The position numbers were made by a program, and so were the translations under genes. Shown piece by piece: positions 24,438 to 35,710 of a stretch of DNA of 64,000 nt (positions are counted from its first letter, which is position 1; each line of letters begins with the position of its first letter). Location: the NCBI GenBank assembly GCA_021234155.1, contig JAJEKV010000015.1:7228822-7292821 (forward strand). Direction: 5' to 3'. The notes below the pieces were generated by a model. The model was not told the DNA's origin. It worked only from the letters and a program-made list of their open reading frames with translations, and did not search any database. This DNA is from Isoetes taiwanensis (Eukaryota; Streptophyta; Lycopodiopsida; Isoetales; Isoetaceae).

Positions 24438-26440
24438 ACGTGTTATTTCGACTTTACAAGCCCAGAAGTTTTAATCCATTGATATAACAAACTAGGCCAA
24501 GAACTTGGGCCAAAGAGTCAAAATACATCCAATTATTAATTGGTAATATTTCAAATATCAAATGCGAGACAAGTACCATTAGAGTCATTGTCGGGACAAA
24601 GGCGAGCAAGCCCTTTGGAAAAATAAATTGCACATGCAAGGAATAATCATTGCAAGAAGAAAAATAATTTGTAACTATTTAGCGACAACCAATCGATTAT
24701 ATTATTGCCATGATTTATAGATTATTTATATAATAAGCATTCTCATAAATCCGATAATGTATGGATGAAATTTACATAATGTTTTGAGAGAAAATATTGC
24801 TGACTACAAGTAAAAGCGACTACAAATGTATTTACCAAACTAAGAAATATAGCAATGAAGAAAACCTTTCCGGCCAAGATTAAACATAAGCAGATACGAG
24901 ACCATATGAAATACCTTCAACTGAAGCGAGCATACCCAACTTATTTAAACCTTTACAAGTTTTTGAAGAGTAACTTAATGTCATGATTTATGAGCAGTTC
25001 TTCCACGGTAGAAAATTAGCGAGACCCCATGTATCTCCACTTCCATTTTGATTACTCCAACTAACAAACACAAAACAACGACAAAAGCGGGAGAGGTGTT
25101 ACACTGCGACAATCATCAAAACATTAGCATGTAAAATGGTAATGATTGAAGAAACCAAAAGGTACAATGGAGCCTTTCGGTTTATAAGCAAATCGACCTT
25201 TGCACAGTAGCTGAAAACATAGAAATGGAAGGGAACAATATATGTAATTTCCTTCTACGTCTGGGTAGTCTAAAGGTACCAAAGCAACCCAATGTTTAAA
25301 CATATATATCCATTATTAGTTTCAGATCATATGTCGATTAATAGGCGCCAGAATACTCAAGCTGGTGTAGGTTGAAAACATTCTCTAAATTTGGCTTTGT
25401 TATCATAAGGATAGAAAAGATGTTTGAGGTTTCCAAACATCTGTTATGTAAAAGACGGAAAACCTCTCTGCATACGCTTTAACGGAGTTTTTAGCTTTGA
25501 AATATGCTAAATATGATATTATCTTATACATGAGGTGTAAATAAAGCTGATGTATATGTGTGGAAAAACTTTACATTCAGCCAAACATTGCACTTCTTGC
25601 TATCTAAGATATGAATATATATATATATATATATATATTCGGTGTCTATAATACTGAGCGTGTTAGGATGTGACCCATGGTCCTTATCTAGTTGAATGCT
25701 CGGGGAACTTGATGCTTCCATGGCCGTTCTACAATTGCTACCGACTGTACAAACCGAAAATATTCCTATTGCTAGAAGCATAAGGTGTTCATTTGCGAGG
25801 AGACCGGTTTACCAAAGCGAGAGATATGCATATGCTTATGCTTGCAAAAATAAGAAGGGGCAGTTAAGAGCTAGGTCTTCTAACGGATAAGGATCTCAAT
25901 CTTTGGTTGGAGAGGATCGAGGCCAAGATATACAATGGGTCTGTGTCGAGAATAAAGGAGAATAGAGATATGGAATATGGCGGCCTTTGTGTTAGGAAGC
26001 CGCTTTGAAGACATTGGGAACCCTAAATATTAGGGTTACGTTTAAGTATATGTGAGATATTATCACTGTGGTCGTAAGACAATGAAAACCATAAATAAAG
26101 ATATGGAAAATGATTTTCCATGCAATAGTAAAAGAGGAACGATGCAATTGCCTTCCATATGCAAATGTGGAATTAACTTGATGGAATTCCATGAACTTAG
26201 AAATGCATGCAAAAGAAATGGTCAACAAGTGGTAAACAGCCATGTATCATGCAACTTTTAATAAGGAAAAAGTGGATCTCTTTCTTAAAATAAAATGGCA
26301 TACACGTTGGAATATGGCTCCTTCTCTAAATGCCATTAGAGCATGTGATTTGAACTAACATGTATTAGCCAGGAAGTTCACAACTCAAAATGATAACTTC
26401 GAAATTTACTATCATATAGGTAGGCATAGTCATAATTAAA
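24438..26440 (+). repeat. Repeat block P copy 2 plus start of block Q copy 3
   Basis: 24,438-26,040 follows block P of 6,176-7,784 throughout, and 26,045-26,440 follows the start of block Q. The match stops at CATAATTA followed by an 11-A run (26,438-26,448). Small differences from copy 1 are numerous and often are short indels. Confidence 0.7.
25615..25637. repeat. (AT)n microsatellite inside block P
   Basis: About 23 bases of alternating AT. The other copy of block P has only GATATGAATACAATTTCG at this point, so the run expanded or arose in this copy. Confidence 0.9.
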
Positions 26441-26449
26441 AAAAAAAAG

Positions 26450-28980
26450 TTTGATAGTGAATTTAACGCCCAATTATTTGCCTTGGCATCTCCATTGTGA
26501 GCTGATTTGAATTCTTTAACAAGTTTTCCTGCGCATTTGTGCTGTGGTCGGTTCCATAGAGTTTACGCACAACTCTGATCATATCTTGCTTTAGACAGCA
26601 GTTTGAGAGGAATCTCTTTCTTTTAGGACATAAATTTGGGCTGAACCTCTCTCTATCCATGGGCCTAATTTGATCCTCGGCCCGGTGATCTTTGGGGATC
26701 TAGGGTTGTGGTTTGGAGGTTTAGAGCGGATAATTATTCAGGGATCTTGGGTTCCCCATACATTTCTTTCTTTTTCTTCCTCATTTATTTTTTTCTTGTA
26801 GTTTTTTTTTTTTTAAATTTGTTGTTCCTCTAACGGTTGATGGGACCCTCCCTGCTAGATCCTTGCGGATGGTTCGAGTGCGGTGTGATTGTTCGTGACT
26901 TTCCTCTTTTATCAATCATTTCCTTCTCCTGTCTGCACCACTTTTCAGCTCTTGGCCCCTTTTGCATTTTCTTTCTCTCCTTCCTTTTAGATCCTTTTAC
27001 CTTAGCTTTCTTTTCTCACTTTCTTTTGTATTGTTCCCAGTTCATTTGTTGCATTGAAACCGAGGGATCAACCGAGCAAAGCCGGCGGGTTGAGGTCCTT
27101 CTTCCTCCCGTGAGTGTATAGTACAGGACACTGATCCAATTTTGCTCATTCAAAGTTGGGATCGAGATAACCGTTGGATGACAAAAGATCAAGCTTGGAT
27201 TAAAATATGAAGGAACTTAAAAGTTGCTTTCGCGTTATAGAGCAATACGAGCGGTATTGGAGATGCATAGGTCTGGAAAGAGCGATTTTGGTGTACCAAA
27301 CTCGAAATGCGGTGGAGAACCAGTAAGAGGGCAAAGCTAATGATCGAGTTTGCTTGGCGAGATGCTTCAAAAGATCCAGAAATGGACATCCTCTTACCAA
27401 CTTATCGGAGTTAAGCAGGGCGTGAAGGGCTGCTATGACCTAGGGGCAATTTCCCGGAGATCTAGCTGATACTGCAAGCAACAAAAGGGTTGAAGTCGAA
27501 GAACTCGGGGATGCAGAATTTGAAATCAAAGCCTCCTTGATGCGGTGAAAGGCGGGAGAAGTCGGCTGACCATATTATAGAAAGCCTGAAGGCTTCAAAA
27601 ATAGACTTCCCCCTTTGCGTGATACCACGAAGGAAGTGAAATGGATTACAAAACCTACACCGCTCCGCTTGAAAGCTGCTACCAAATGTAAAATTCTTTG
27701 TGATGTGCTTCTTTTCACACTGGTAGTATGCCAGCCATGAATGCCAAAAGCGCACGGCATCAAGGAGCGAATATAGACGAGAACAAAACAAGGTCTCCAA
27801 GCAAACTCTGAAGTCATCACGTCCCATCATGGGAAGTATGACAAGATCAGTAACTCCACAAAATGTTTTACTCAATTCTTTCAATTCTGTTAATGTTGCC
27901 GCGACTACATTAGTGAGAAAATGATACTAATAGGATGAAGAGTTTCCCTTGATCTCGGTGAAATTATTGACAATTCATTAATATCAGATATATCAATCAC
28001 GGGATTCTTGTCCATTTCTCGATTGCATCCCTCCATTAGCATTGTAATCTGGATTACCGATCCCTCTTGATTCCTATCTCTCATTCTTGAATGGATAGTA
28101 AGATCTTCGAGGATCATTTTACAAGGAGGAAAGGAATGTCTCTTTGATTCTCACGAAAAGATCTCCCTCATTTAAAGGATATCACATATATATCGTAAAT
28201 AGGATCCTTCTTATATTCCGAGGACTTCTCCTGGTTACAACCACTTGGGTCCTCATTGAATCTACCCGGTTCTTGAATTGTTCCCATCTCAAAACCAAAT
28301 TGCTAGTAGCTTGGAAAAATTATTCAGGTCGCCATTCCTCAAGCAGATTTTCCCTCTGTTGCATTAGAAGAAATCTTTCAAGCGGAAAGTTGTATTCCTG
28401 TAAAATCCCCAACGGTATGTTCAATCTTAACATTTATATTCTAAAATGCCTGCGGCCAAAAGCTCTCAGCTCCTCCCGAAGAAGCGTTATAAGGATATTA
28501 AAAGTACGAGAAAGATGTGAAACACATCAAGTGAAAGTAGGTTTGGAGCCCTGAGCTAAGCTCATGGAGACAATTACATAAATCAGGCCCATTGCGACAC
28601 TAGTAAAGAGCTATATGTTCATAAAGAAAATCACAATACCGAGTTGAATTAAATACTAGTATCAAGAACTCCCATGGTATATATTTTCAAGATAGAGAAT
28701 ATTATATTCCAATTTCCCTCCAAGTAATGATTAAAGTTGATCCTGATGATATGAGCATCTCCTCTCTTGATCTTGGTATTAAATGACAATTATGGCATTT
28801 GGGGGACACCAGGAAGGAAGACTCAGGAGGATGATTTGGAATTTCATATCAACAGCAAGTCCTCCACTCACGGAAGGAGGCCTAGTCTCTGAGTCAACAA
28901 TATAAGAAAAGGGGAAAACTCTAAAGACTATTCTACGGGACCTCCAAAGAGTCCCCAGGAAGATCACCCTCCCCTCGATG
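26450..28980 (+). other. Probable 5' region and ORF1 zone of the L1-like LINE, no intact frame
   Basis: Lies upstream of the LINE endonuclease in the same orientation. 26,450-27,120 is T-rich with untranslated-leader character. 27,180-28,560 contains frames on both strands but none over 140 codons, and I recognise no ORF1 domain. Its assignment to the LINE is by position only; the 5' end of the element is not defined. Confidence 0.3.
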
Positions 28981-30208
28981 GATATAGAAGTCTTAAAATT
29001 ATCACTTGGAACATCGAGGCATCAATTTGAATCTCAAAGTAGTTCGAACGTTTGCCTTAGTTCTATGAATTTAGATTTATATTCTTTCAAGGCATAGATT
29101 CATGTTAATGCGTCAATTTTATCATTAGAGATATTCTTCTGCTAACTTCCATTCTCCAAGCTAATAAAATATACAACGTATAGCTTGGGCAGCTAGGCTC
29201 AACTATAGACATCCGGATAGTTTAATATTAATAGCGAGATGTGAGATAATTCACAGGAAAATTGGTGACAAAAAATTGTTTTTATTAATGTGTATGTATG
29301 TATTTTGATAGAGTCAACATTTTATAATAGGAGTTTAGAAATAATTCCTATGATGAGTGCATCCTAATTTGGTGGTTTAATATGGTCACCATGGTGCCAC
29401 TGAAGTACTAATTTGAGCCCCTAGCGATAGCAGGTTCACTAATTGGAATTCTCCTTTCTTCTCCTGCCTCTCTTTGGCGAGGGGTTGTTTCCCAACTCTT
29501 ATAGTTGGAATGATCATAGAGATCGGCCAGTCTGTTGTCTCATGGCAGATTCTATCTCGGTGAAACCTTAGCAGATACTTGACTCTAGAGTTACTAACCT
29601 CGCTTCAATTATACTCTCTCTCGTCATTTCCCTCAACTCATTAACATAAAATTGGCACCGATTGGCGGGAGGAAAAGAAATTCTTACTTAAGTTGAACAC
29701 CAATCTTCCAAGCGGATGTTTTTTTACGCTAATCTTGACAAATCATTTCTCGGGAGGAGAAACCTTACAATGTAGAGGTTGATGGATTAGTGGTCAAGGT
29801 TTCCAAGAAGAATCAGAAGCGGCTCAAAGTTTGGGAAAAGATGTCCGCAAGTAAATACTTTCCATCTTCAAGACCTAAGATCATTAAACTTGGCTCAAGG
29901 TCAACAAAGAGATGACATCAAAATCCGAGATAGAAAGAAGAAATTAGAATAGCAGGAAATTTTGGAAGATCAAAACCAAGGTCAAGAAGCTCAAGAGGAT
30001 GAAAGAGCAACTCAAAGTATTTCTTCATCAAAGCCAAGGAGTTAAGAAAAATCACATCTATAGCATTCTTTGGGAAGGTAACAATATAAAGAGATGACAC
30101 TCGACAAGGGTCTTGTAAAGATCCCTTCTCGAGGATCATGGGTCTTGAGGAGAATATCGGAGGAATACATAGAATTTTGTGCATATCCAGTGAGGGAGTA
30201 GTGACCGG
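28981..30208 (+). pseudogene. LINE ORF2 apurinic-endonuclease domain, frame broken
   Basis: At 28,999-29,025 the plus strand reads IITWNI, then shifts frame, then reads GINLNLK. This is the usual opening of the APE-type endonuclease (TWN.RG), which cuts the target DNA before reverse transcription. The shift falls at ACATCGAGG, one base short of what the motif needs. The remaining 1.1 kb to the reverse transcriptase has no long frame, so the catalytic residues further in could not be assigned. Confidence 0.5.
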
Positions 30209-31576
30209 ATGAATGATAGTTTTATCAGCCTTTTCACCTATGATGAAATGCTCAAGGTTCTCCAAGAGATGGAGAATGGTAAGACTCCAGGCCCTGATGG
30301 TCTCCCAGCTGAGTTCTTCAAGAAATCTTGGGGAATTCTTGGTAGAGATATTGTCTCTCTGGCCAATGAGTTTTTAATAACCAAATATCTGGACTGCAGA
30401 ATCAATATAAGTTTAATTGCACTGGGCCTCATCCCCAAGATTGAGCTCCCAATTACCTTCTCTGATTACAGACCTATCTCTCTGACCAATGTGGTTTATA
30501 AGTTAATTACAGGTACCATTGCTGCCAGACTCAAACCTATTCTGGAGAATGTTATCAGCAATACTCAAAGTGCCTATCTCAGGGGGAGGTTTATCCTTGA
30601 TAATGTGGCTGCAGCTTCTCTAGGTATCTCCTGGGCCAAAGATTCTAATCAGTCAATTGGCCTCCTTAAATTAGACATTACAAAGGCCTTTGACACGGTA
30701 AGTTGGGCTTTTCTCTGTTGGTGTTGTAAAAAGCTTGGTTTCTCTGATAATGTAATCTCTGTCTTCCAAGCTATTCTTAAGAACTCTAGATCTGCAGTTC
30801 TTATAAATGGTGAATGTAGTCCTTTCTTTGATATTAAAAGGGGGGTCAAGCAAGGTTGCCCTCTTGCACCTTTCCTTTTTTTAATTGTGATGGAAGGCTT
30901 AAATAGCAATTTCAAGAGGGCAAAAGACCTCCAATTAATTAAGGGTCTCAGTCTTCCCTCCCAGGAGACAAACGAGATTCTCAATGTCCATTTTGCAGAT
31001 GATACCTTCTTATTCCTTGAGTTGGAGGATCAATCCATTCAGAATACTCATGCTATATTGGAGGACTTCGGCAAATGCTCGGGGTGCAGAATTAATCCCA
31101 ACAAAACCAAGCTGATTTCAAGGCATCAAGAGGAGGGTGAGATTGCAGCAGCAAGTTTGGGATGTATGTATCTCTCCCCTAATACCAAAACGAAAATTCT
31201 AGGTATTCCTTATGCCATTAGAATTAATGCTTCTGATCTTTGGGAAGACCTGATTGACAAATTTTACAGAAAGGTCGACTCCCTTAACTCTAAGTTTTTA
31301 TCTAAAAATGGGAGAGCCATTTTAGCAAATTCTGTCATCTCCTCCTCTCAGATTTACCAGTCCTCCATTATTATGGCCCCTAAGAAGGTCCTTGCTAAAA
31401 TGCAGAGTATCCTTGGAAGGTTCATTGCAGGTGGTTCAAGTAGGAGGTGCTGGATCCCTATCTCTATGGAAGAATGTTGCAAGCATAAAAAGAAGGGAGG
31501 TCTAGGAGTCATCAACATAGAGAAGCAGGCTACTGCTTTGGCTGCTAAGTATTTTTTCAGGGCTTGCAATAATTAA
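30209..31576 (+). CDS. LINE reverse transcriptase (ORF2 fragment, 455 codons)
   Basis: Reverse transcriptase that would copy the element's RNA into DNA at the nicked target site. Visible motifs in order: NGKTPGPDGLPAEFFKKSW near residue 23, YRPISLTNVVYK near 92, LKLDITKAFDTVSW near 155, GVKQGCPLAPFLF near 213, and the catalytic FADD in HFADDTFLF near 264, followed by INPNKTKLI and, further on, KVDSLNSKFLSKNGRAILA. This is the full run of fingers and palm motifs of L1-type enzymes. The listed start is simply the first Met in a frame that belongs to the larger ORF2. It stops at 31,576 and the coding sense continues in another frame, so a full ORF2 protein is not made as written. Confidence 0.92.
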   Translation: MNDSFISLFTYDEMLKVLQEMENGKTPGPDGLPAEFFKKSWGILGRDIVSLANEFLITKYLDCRINISLIALGLIPKIELPITFSDYRPISLTNVVYKLITGTIAARLKPILENVISNTQSAYLRGRFILDNVAAASLGISWAKDSNQSIGLLKLDITKAFDTVSWAFLCWCCKKLGFSDNVISVFQAILKNSRSAVLINGECSPFFDIKRGVKQGCPLAPFLFLIVMEGLNSNFKRAKDLQLIKGLSLPSQETNEILNVHFADDTFLFLELEDQSIQNTHAILEDFGKCSGCRINPNKTKLISRHQEEGEIAAASLGCMYLSPNTKTKILGIPYAIRINASDLWEDLIDKFYRKVDSLNSKFLSKNGRAILANSVISSSQIYQSSIIMAPKKVLAKMQSILGRFIAGGSSRRCWIPISMEECCKHKKKGGLGVINIEKQATALAAKYFFRACNN

Positions 31577-31583
31577 TCACCCT

Positions 31584-32573
31584 GTGAGTGTTCTCATTTC
31601 CCATTACATTAGAAAATGTCATCCCTTTGGTTGGAGAAGCCTCAAAATGCAGTTGCCTCATAGCATCTATTTTGAGTTTACTGTCCCTGCCACCATGCCT
31701 CGGATAATCAAGAAATGGATTAGAGCTTGGCTTAAAGTCAAAGGTATGTACACATGGAAAGAAGGGCTTTCACAGGATCAGCCCATCTTCTGGAGCCCTT
31801 CCCTTATTTTGGATGACCCTAATACATGTCTTGCCACTAATTTCCCTAAATTAACCAAGCAGTGGACAGACAGAGGTATTATCTACATTAGGGACATTAT
31901 TGATGATTTCGACTACCAGGAATCCACTCTTGCAGACCTTTGAGAGGACTCCAGTCAACTCTTCATTAGTATATCTCAAAGGCTGGATAATGGAGTGTGA
32001 CATGATACTAATATTCTTTGGCATATTAATGGTTTTTCTGGTTACAGAGTGAGCTTAGCCTACAGGTATTTGAACAGGCACCAAGAAATATCCATTCATA
32101 TGAAATGGAATATTGATCCTGACAGAGTCTATAGGAATTTGACCTTTATGTGGAAAAGTCCAATTCACCCTAAAATCAAGGCATTCATGTGGCAACTCTG
32201 GCACAGAGCTCTGGCTACTAACAAAAAGAGATGGAGGCTCAACATGTCTAATTCTGACATACGTGTTAGATGTTTGCAGGGTCAGGAAGATGAAGAACAT
32301 TTGTTTAAAAACTGCTTATGGGCAGAATGGATCCTAGAATTAGCAGAAACTGAGCTAAATATTCCAGGCTTATCCCATATGCATGCTATCGAGCTCTTTT
32401 TCCTTGATAATCCAGTTGCATGGAGAAGGTACATTCTCCTATGGAGAATGTGGAAGGGAAGGAACACCTTGATCTTCAAGGAGGAAATCATCTGGCCCAA
32501 TGCCATAATTAAACAAACCCAATATGACATAAATTGGGTGTTGGAAGTCTATGGAAATCAGAATTTATGTTGA
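31584..32573 (+). pseudogene. LINE ORF2 C-terminal part with zf-RVT-type domain
   Basis: Two frames (31,584-31,943 and 32,049-32,573) continue the ORF2 protein after the reverse transcriptase. The second contains FMWKSPIHPKIKAFMWQLWH, then RALATNKKRW, and further on C..GQEDEEHLFKNCLWAEW. That spacing of Cys and His is typical of the zinc-binding region near the C-terminus of plant L1-type ORF2 proteins and of LINE-derived host proteins. A stop and a frame change separate the two frames near 31,943-32,048. Its exact role is not well established; nucleic-acid binding is the usual inference. Confidence 0.75.
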
Positions 32574-32932
32574 ATTGTATTTCTAATTTTGGTGTTCTTC
32601 TGCCTGCAGGTAATACCTTAATCATGTTCAAAAGGCTGAAATGGAAGAGAATGAATCTCCATGCAAATGCACTGTGGCTCGCTCAGTTTGGAGTTGAAGT
32701 TTTCAATGATCATGGAGAAGACTGCCACTGTAATTGCGCCTGCACATCCTACTTTGATGAAAAGAGATACATCCTGTGTACCGCCAAAGACAAAAAAGAC
32801 AGATTTAATCCTGGAAAGGCTCATCTCTGCAAATGCCCCTATTGCCTATTCATTGTAGCCAATAAGGGGATGGGAAGAAAGGATCACTCTAAAAGGGAGC
32901 CTAAGAACAGAAGATTTTCGGGGGATTTCTGA
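32534..32932 (+). CDS. Cys-rich small ORF in the LINE 3' region, unknown
   Basis: 132 codons, overlapping the end of ORF2 in another frame; an internal Met at 32,624 would give 103 residues. The second half contains CHCNCAC, a single C about 14 residues later, then CKCPYC, and a Lys/Arg-rich tail (GMGRKDHSKREPKNRR). The cysteine spacing could bind zinc or another metal. The frame is preceded at 32,600-32,610 by a splice-acceptor-like string (CTTCTGCCTGCAG). It lies between ORF2 and the A-tract, so it would be on the LINE transcript. It may be a genuine 3' ORF, a transduced host exon, or chance. I do not recognise a family. Confidence 0.35.
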   Translation: MGVGSLWKSEFMLNCISNFGVLLPAGNTLIMFKRLKWKRMNLHANALWLAQFGVEVFNDHGEDCHCNCACTSYFDEKRYILCTAKDKKDRFNPGKAHLCKCPYCLFIVANKGMGRKDHSKREPKNRRFSGDF

Positions 32933-33122
32933 TCACCTCGTGCTACCAGTTACCATACTTTCTTGAACTGCCAAGACTTTTTATGTTATATTTTGTTTTT
33001 GGATAGTTCGGTATTTTCAGGGTCCCTAACCTACCCTTTCCTAAAGGTTATTTCTAAAAAAGCTACTATTAGCTATCCATGTAACTTTACCATACGGATT
33101 TAAATATACTTAGCCTTCAATT

Positions 33123-33134
33123 AAAAAAAAAAAA
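33123..33134 (+). other. LINE 3' A-tract
   Basis: Twelve A residues close the plus-strand LINE, as expected for the tail left by target-primed reverse transcription. Confidence 0.65.
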
Positions 33135-34240
33135 GGTATTTTTGATTTCAACCACGTCTTTGTTTCCGCCCCTTTTGGAAACTACATGAACTTTTGAAAC
33201 AAGCATATCATACCTAAAAGACTGGAAGATGCAGAGGATTCTTAATTTGAGATTGGTTTGGGAAAAATACCAAAGAAGCATTTATCTTAGACCGATCGGC
33301 CACTGCAGAAGGAGCTAAAGAAAATTGAGCTATTATAAATCCCCCCTCCTCCCCTCCCCCCCCAAAAAAAAAAATCTTTTTTTTTTGGAGGTTTAAGGCA
33401 TAGAGGTATTAATATATAAGATAGAATACATAAAGTCTCCTTGTAAGAGAAGGTAGAAAGAATTGTAAAAGAATGTAGAGGGATTCACCCAGGTAGTGTA
33501 CTCTAGAGAGCATCATTTCTTCTTCCCTGTCATGTGGATACTACAAGGGAGATCGTCAATCTTCTCTAGAGGGTAGGTAAGAGAGACAACTTTTGTTCCA
33601 CATCTAGGTTTTCCTTCTCAATTAGCTTTGGATAACTAATACACTTGCACCAATGTTATTGACATCAGTTATCCATGTACTATTCTTGTTGAGCCAATGA
33701 CACCTAAAAGAGGAGTAGAACCCTGTCAAATTACCTAATCTATCAAGTTCTCTGTTGAATCTCACATCCTTCTATTTATGGTGTGATAACCCATCAATGC
33801 GACTTCCAGATTGAACATGTTTTTCAGTTTTGCTATGGGAATCCCAAGCTCCTAGGCTCACGTCACAACGATGTTTTCCAACCACTTAGAGAGTTACGTT
33901 CACTAGAGATGCTTCTATCCGAGATCATTATCACTCCATCCCACACCTGTTCAAGCACTGACAGCCCAAACATGGGGCTAACTCAATGCCAGAACTCTAC
34001 AATTATTGGCAGAAAAATAAACTCCCAGATATGACATCCAAGTGGTCTCTACCTATGATCCCCTTGTGTTAATATGTTAATATAAACTCTCATTTGTACT
34101 TAGCCCCCTGATCCATTTTTGGCATGAGTAGGCGACAAGCATTCTTACATGTGCTAACATAGAAAATAATAAACTTTCTTATATTGAGAGTTTGAAGTTC
34201 TATACATATGTTTAAACCAACTAGTCAATAGGCATGTCGG
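33135..34240. other. Spacer between LINE and gypsy element
   Basis: No gene recognised. 33,345-33,390 is a low-complexity run of C, then A, then T. About 34,105-34,165 (TTTTTGGCATGAGTAGG..ATTCTTACATGTGCT) resembles 49,828-49,865, suggesting that both sides of the gypsy/RTE-like LINE block contain related older sequence. Confidence 0.4.
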
Positions 34241-34261
34241 TAGAATAGAATAGAATAGAAT
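34241..34261. repeat. (TAGAA)4 microsatellite
   Basis: Four TAGAA units 15 bp left of the gypsy insertion. RTE-type LINEs often end in short microsatellite tails, so this may be the tail of the minus-strand LINE whose body resumes at 43,338; that is inference. Confidence 0.7.
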
Positions 34262-34270
34262 ATGATTTTA

Positions 34271-34275
34271 TCGTC
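34271..34275. repeat. Target-site duplication, left (TCGTC)
   Basis: TCGTC directly abuts the TG of the 5' LTR; the same five bases follow the CA of the 3' LTR at 43,333-43,337. Five bp is the usual duplication for Ty3/gypsy integrases. Confidence 0.88.
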
Positions 34276-35433
34276 TGTAGAAGGAATAATTTGTTCAAAA
34301 TTGTGCATTTTGGGTGAAAACGCGATTCCGAGAGCATTGCCATGTGCTCTTACCTTTGCAAGTTGTGTAAAATCGGTCATATTGGCATATTTGATTGCTA
34401 TCTGAATTTGTGAACTTTGAAAAGATATTATTTTAATGGTGGAAGTATGTATTGTTAAAAGAAAATCTATGGTGGAGATTTCTTGGATCTAAGGGCTAAG
34501 AACAAAAGCCCTATTTCGAATTGAAAAGGCAAAAAAAAAGCAAAAAGAGGAGTTACGGTTGCTGTCTGGGCCGATCAGGAAGAGTCAAGCGGATCAGGGC
34601 ATCAAGGCCGACCAAATGGAGATCGGATTGAGAGCAGATGGATTCCGGAAGGGACATGCAACCAATCAGATCAGAGAAGACAGAGTTTAGAGCATTTAGG
34701 GCAGCCGACTAGTGCAGAACCATGGAGAGTCGCCAGCAGATCTGATAATTTTGTGGTTGTTCGGTTGTGGCTATTACGAGATAAGTCTATCTGTTATTCT
34801 GTTATGCAAACGTGAACTATGAATATGATTTATATTTATGAGATCATAACTTATTTCTGAGATAAAAGCTGTAGAACATTCTATATTCAAGTCTAATACG
34901 ATGAACAGATCCTTATATTATGTGTTAACTGTTATTCACACCATATCTACGTATTAAATCATTACTGCTGTAAGGCTGCATCATAACTTATTGGTGGATA
35001 TTTGGTTTATGCATATTGAATATACTGCAGATAACTCTGTTCGTTCTCAGATTATTCGTTATGAATAGCATACTCTGAATAGTTAATCATTAATGCTGCA
35101 TTCCATTACGATGTTAATTGTTGTCACTGGTTTTGAAAATGATTTATTGCCTTTGCCTAAGAGGTTAGAAAAAATTGATGTTATTCTGTTGTGAATGCTA
35201 CTGCACATGTGTATTGATTGACATAGGGTATATTTTATTACCTGGTTTGAAGCGGTTCAATCCCGCCACTAAATAACTGGTAACTTTGCTACTCTGAACA
35301 TAATGAAGAATGCAGTGAAGCTAGTGCATGAATTTCTTAAGAAGTTCCTGGGTATTACCAATTAGATATTTTATATTGCCTTAACCTGGGTAGGACTTCA
35401 ATGTCCGTCATCTACACACGAAAACCCCTTACA
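34276..35433 (+). repeat. 5' LTR
   Basis: 1,158 bp beginning TGTAGAAGG and ending CCCCTTACA, nearly identical to 42,181-43,332. It would supply promoter and leader of the element; a TATA box could not be singled out in the AT-rich middle. Confidence 0.93.
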
Positions 35434-35437
35434 TGTT

Positions 35438-35458
35438 TGGTGGCTTCGCCCGGGTCAG
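35438..35458 (+). promoter_or_regulatory. Possible primer-binding site
   Basis: TGGTGGCTTCGCCCGGGTC starts four bases after the 5' LTR, the usual place for a tRNA-complementary primer site, and begins TGG as complements of tRNA CCA ends do. It is not the common initiator-Met type (TGGTATCAGAGC); the tRNA is not identified. Confidence 0.45.
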
Positions 35459-35710
35459 GCTTAGAGTGAGCGAGATTATCTCATGCATAAACCTTGCATC
35501 TGGAAAGAACCGGGAATGATTAATAATTATTATTGCTTGTCTGAATAATTGCTTGCATACTTGCTGCTGAATAAATTATGTTAAGAGATTGAAAGAGGGG
35601 AAAACTTCACTGGGAATAGTAAATGGGGATAGAAGCGCCATGCTAAACAGAAGAGCGAGAGTGCCACTGTTATAGATGGGACATGCCACCCATAAAAAAA
35701 CCTGTGATGT

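Larger units (their letters stand above)
28981..33134 (+). mobile_element. L1-like LINE retrotransposon (ORF2 region and 3' end)
   Basis: Order on the plus strand: endonuclease start near 29,000, reverse transcriptase 30,209-31,576, C-terminal zf-RVT-type region to 32,573, a Cys-rich frame to 32,932, and a terminal A-tract at 33,123-33,134. This is the layout of plant L1-type non-LTR elements. The reverse transcriptase is one uninterrupted frame of 455 codons. The endonuclease and C-terminal parts are broken. A target duplication flanking the A-tract was sought but not found because the 5' end is unclear. Confidence 0.8.

Noticed and set aside
26434-26449. AATTAAAAAAAAAAAG repeated at 33,119-33,135, as a possible L1 target duplication
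   Set aside because: Both are mostly A-runs, and the sequence right of 33,135 does not continue the repeat block interrupted at 26,440.
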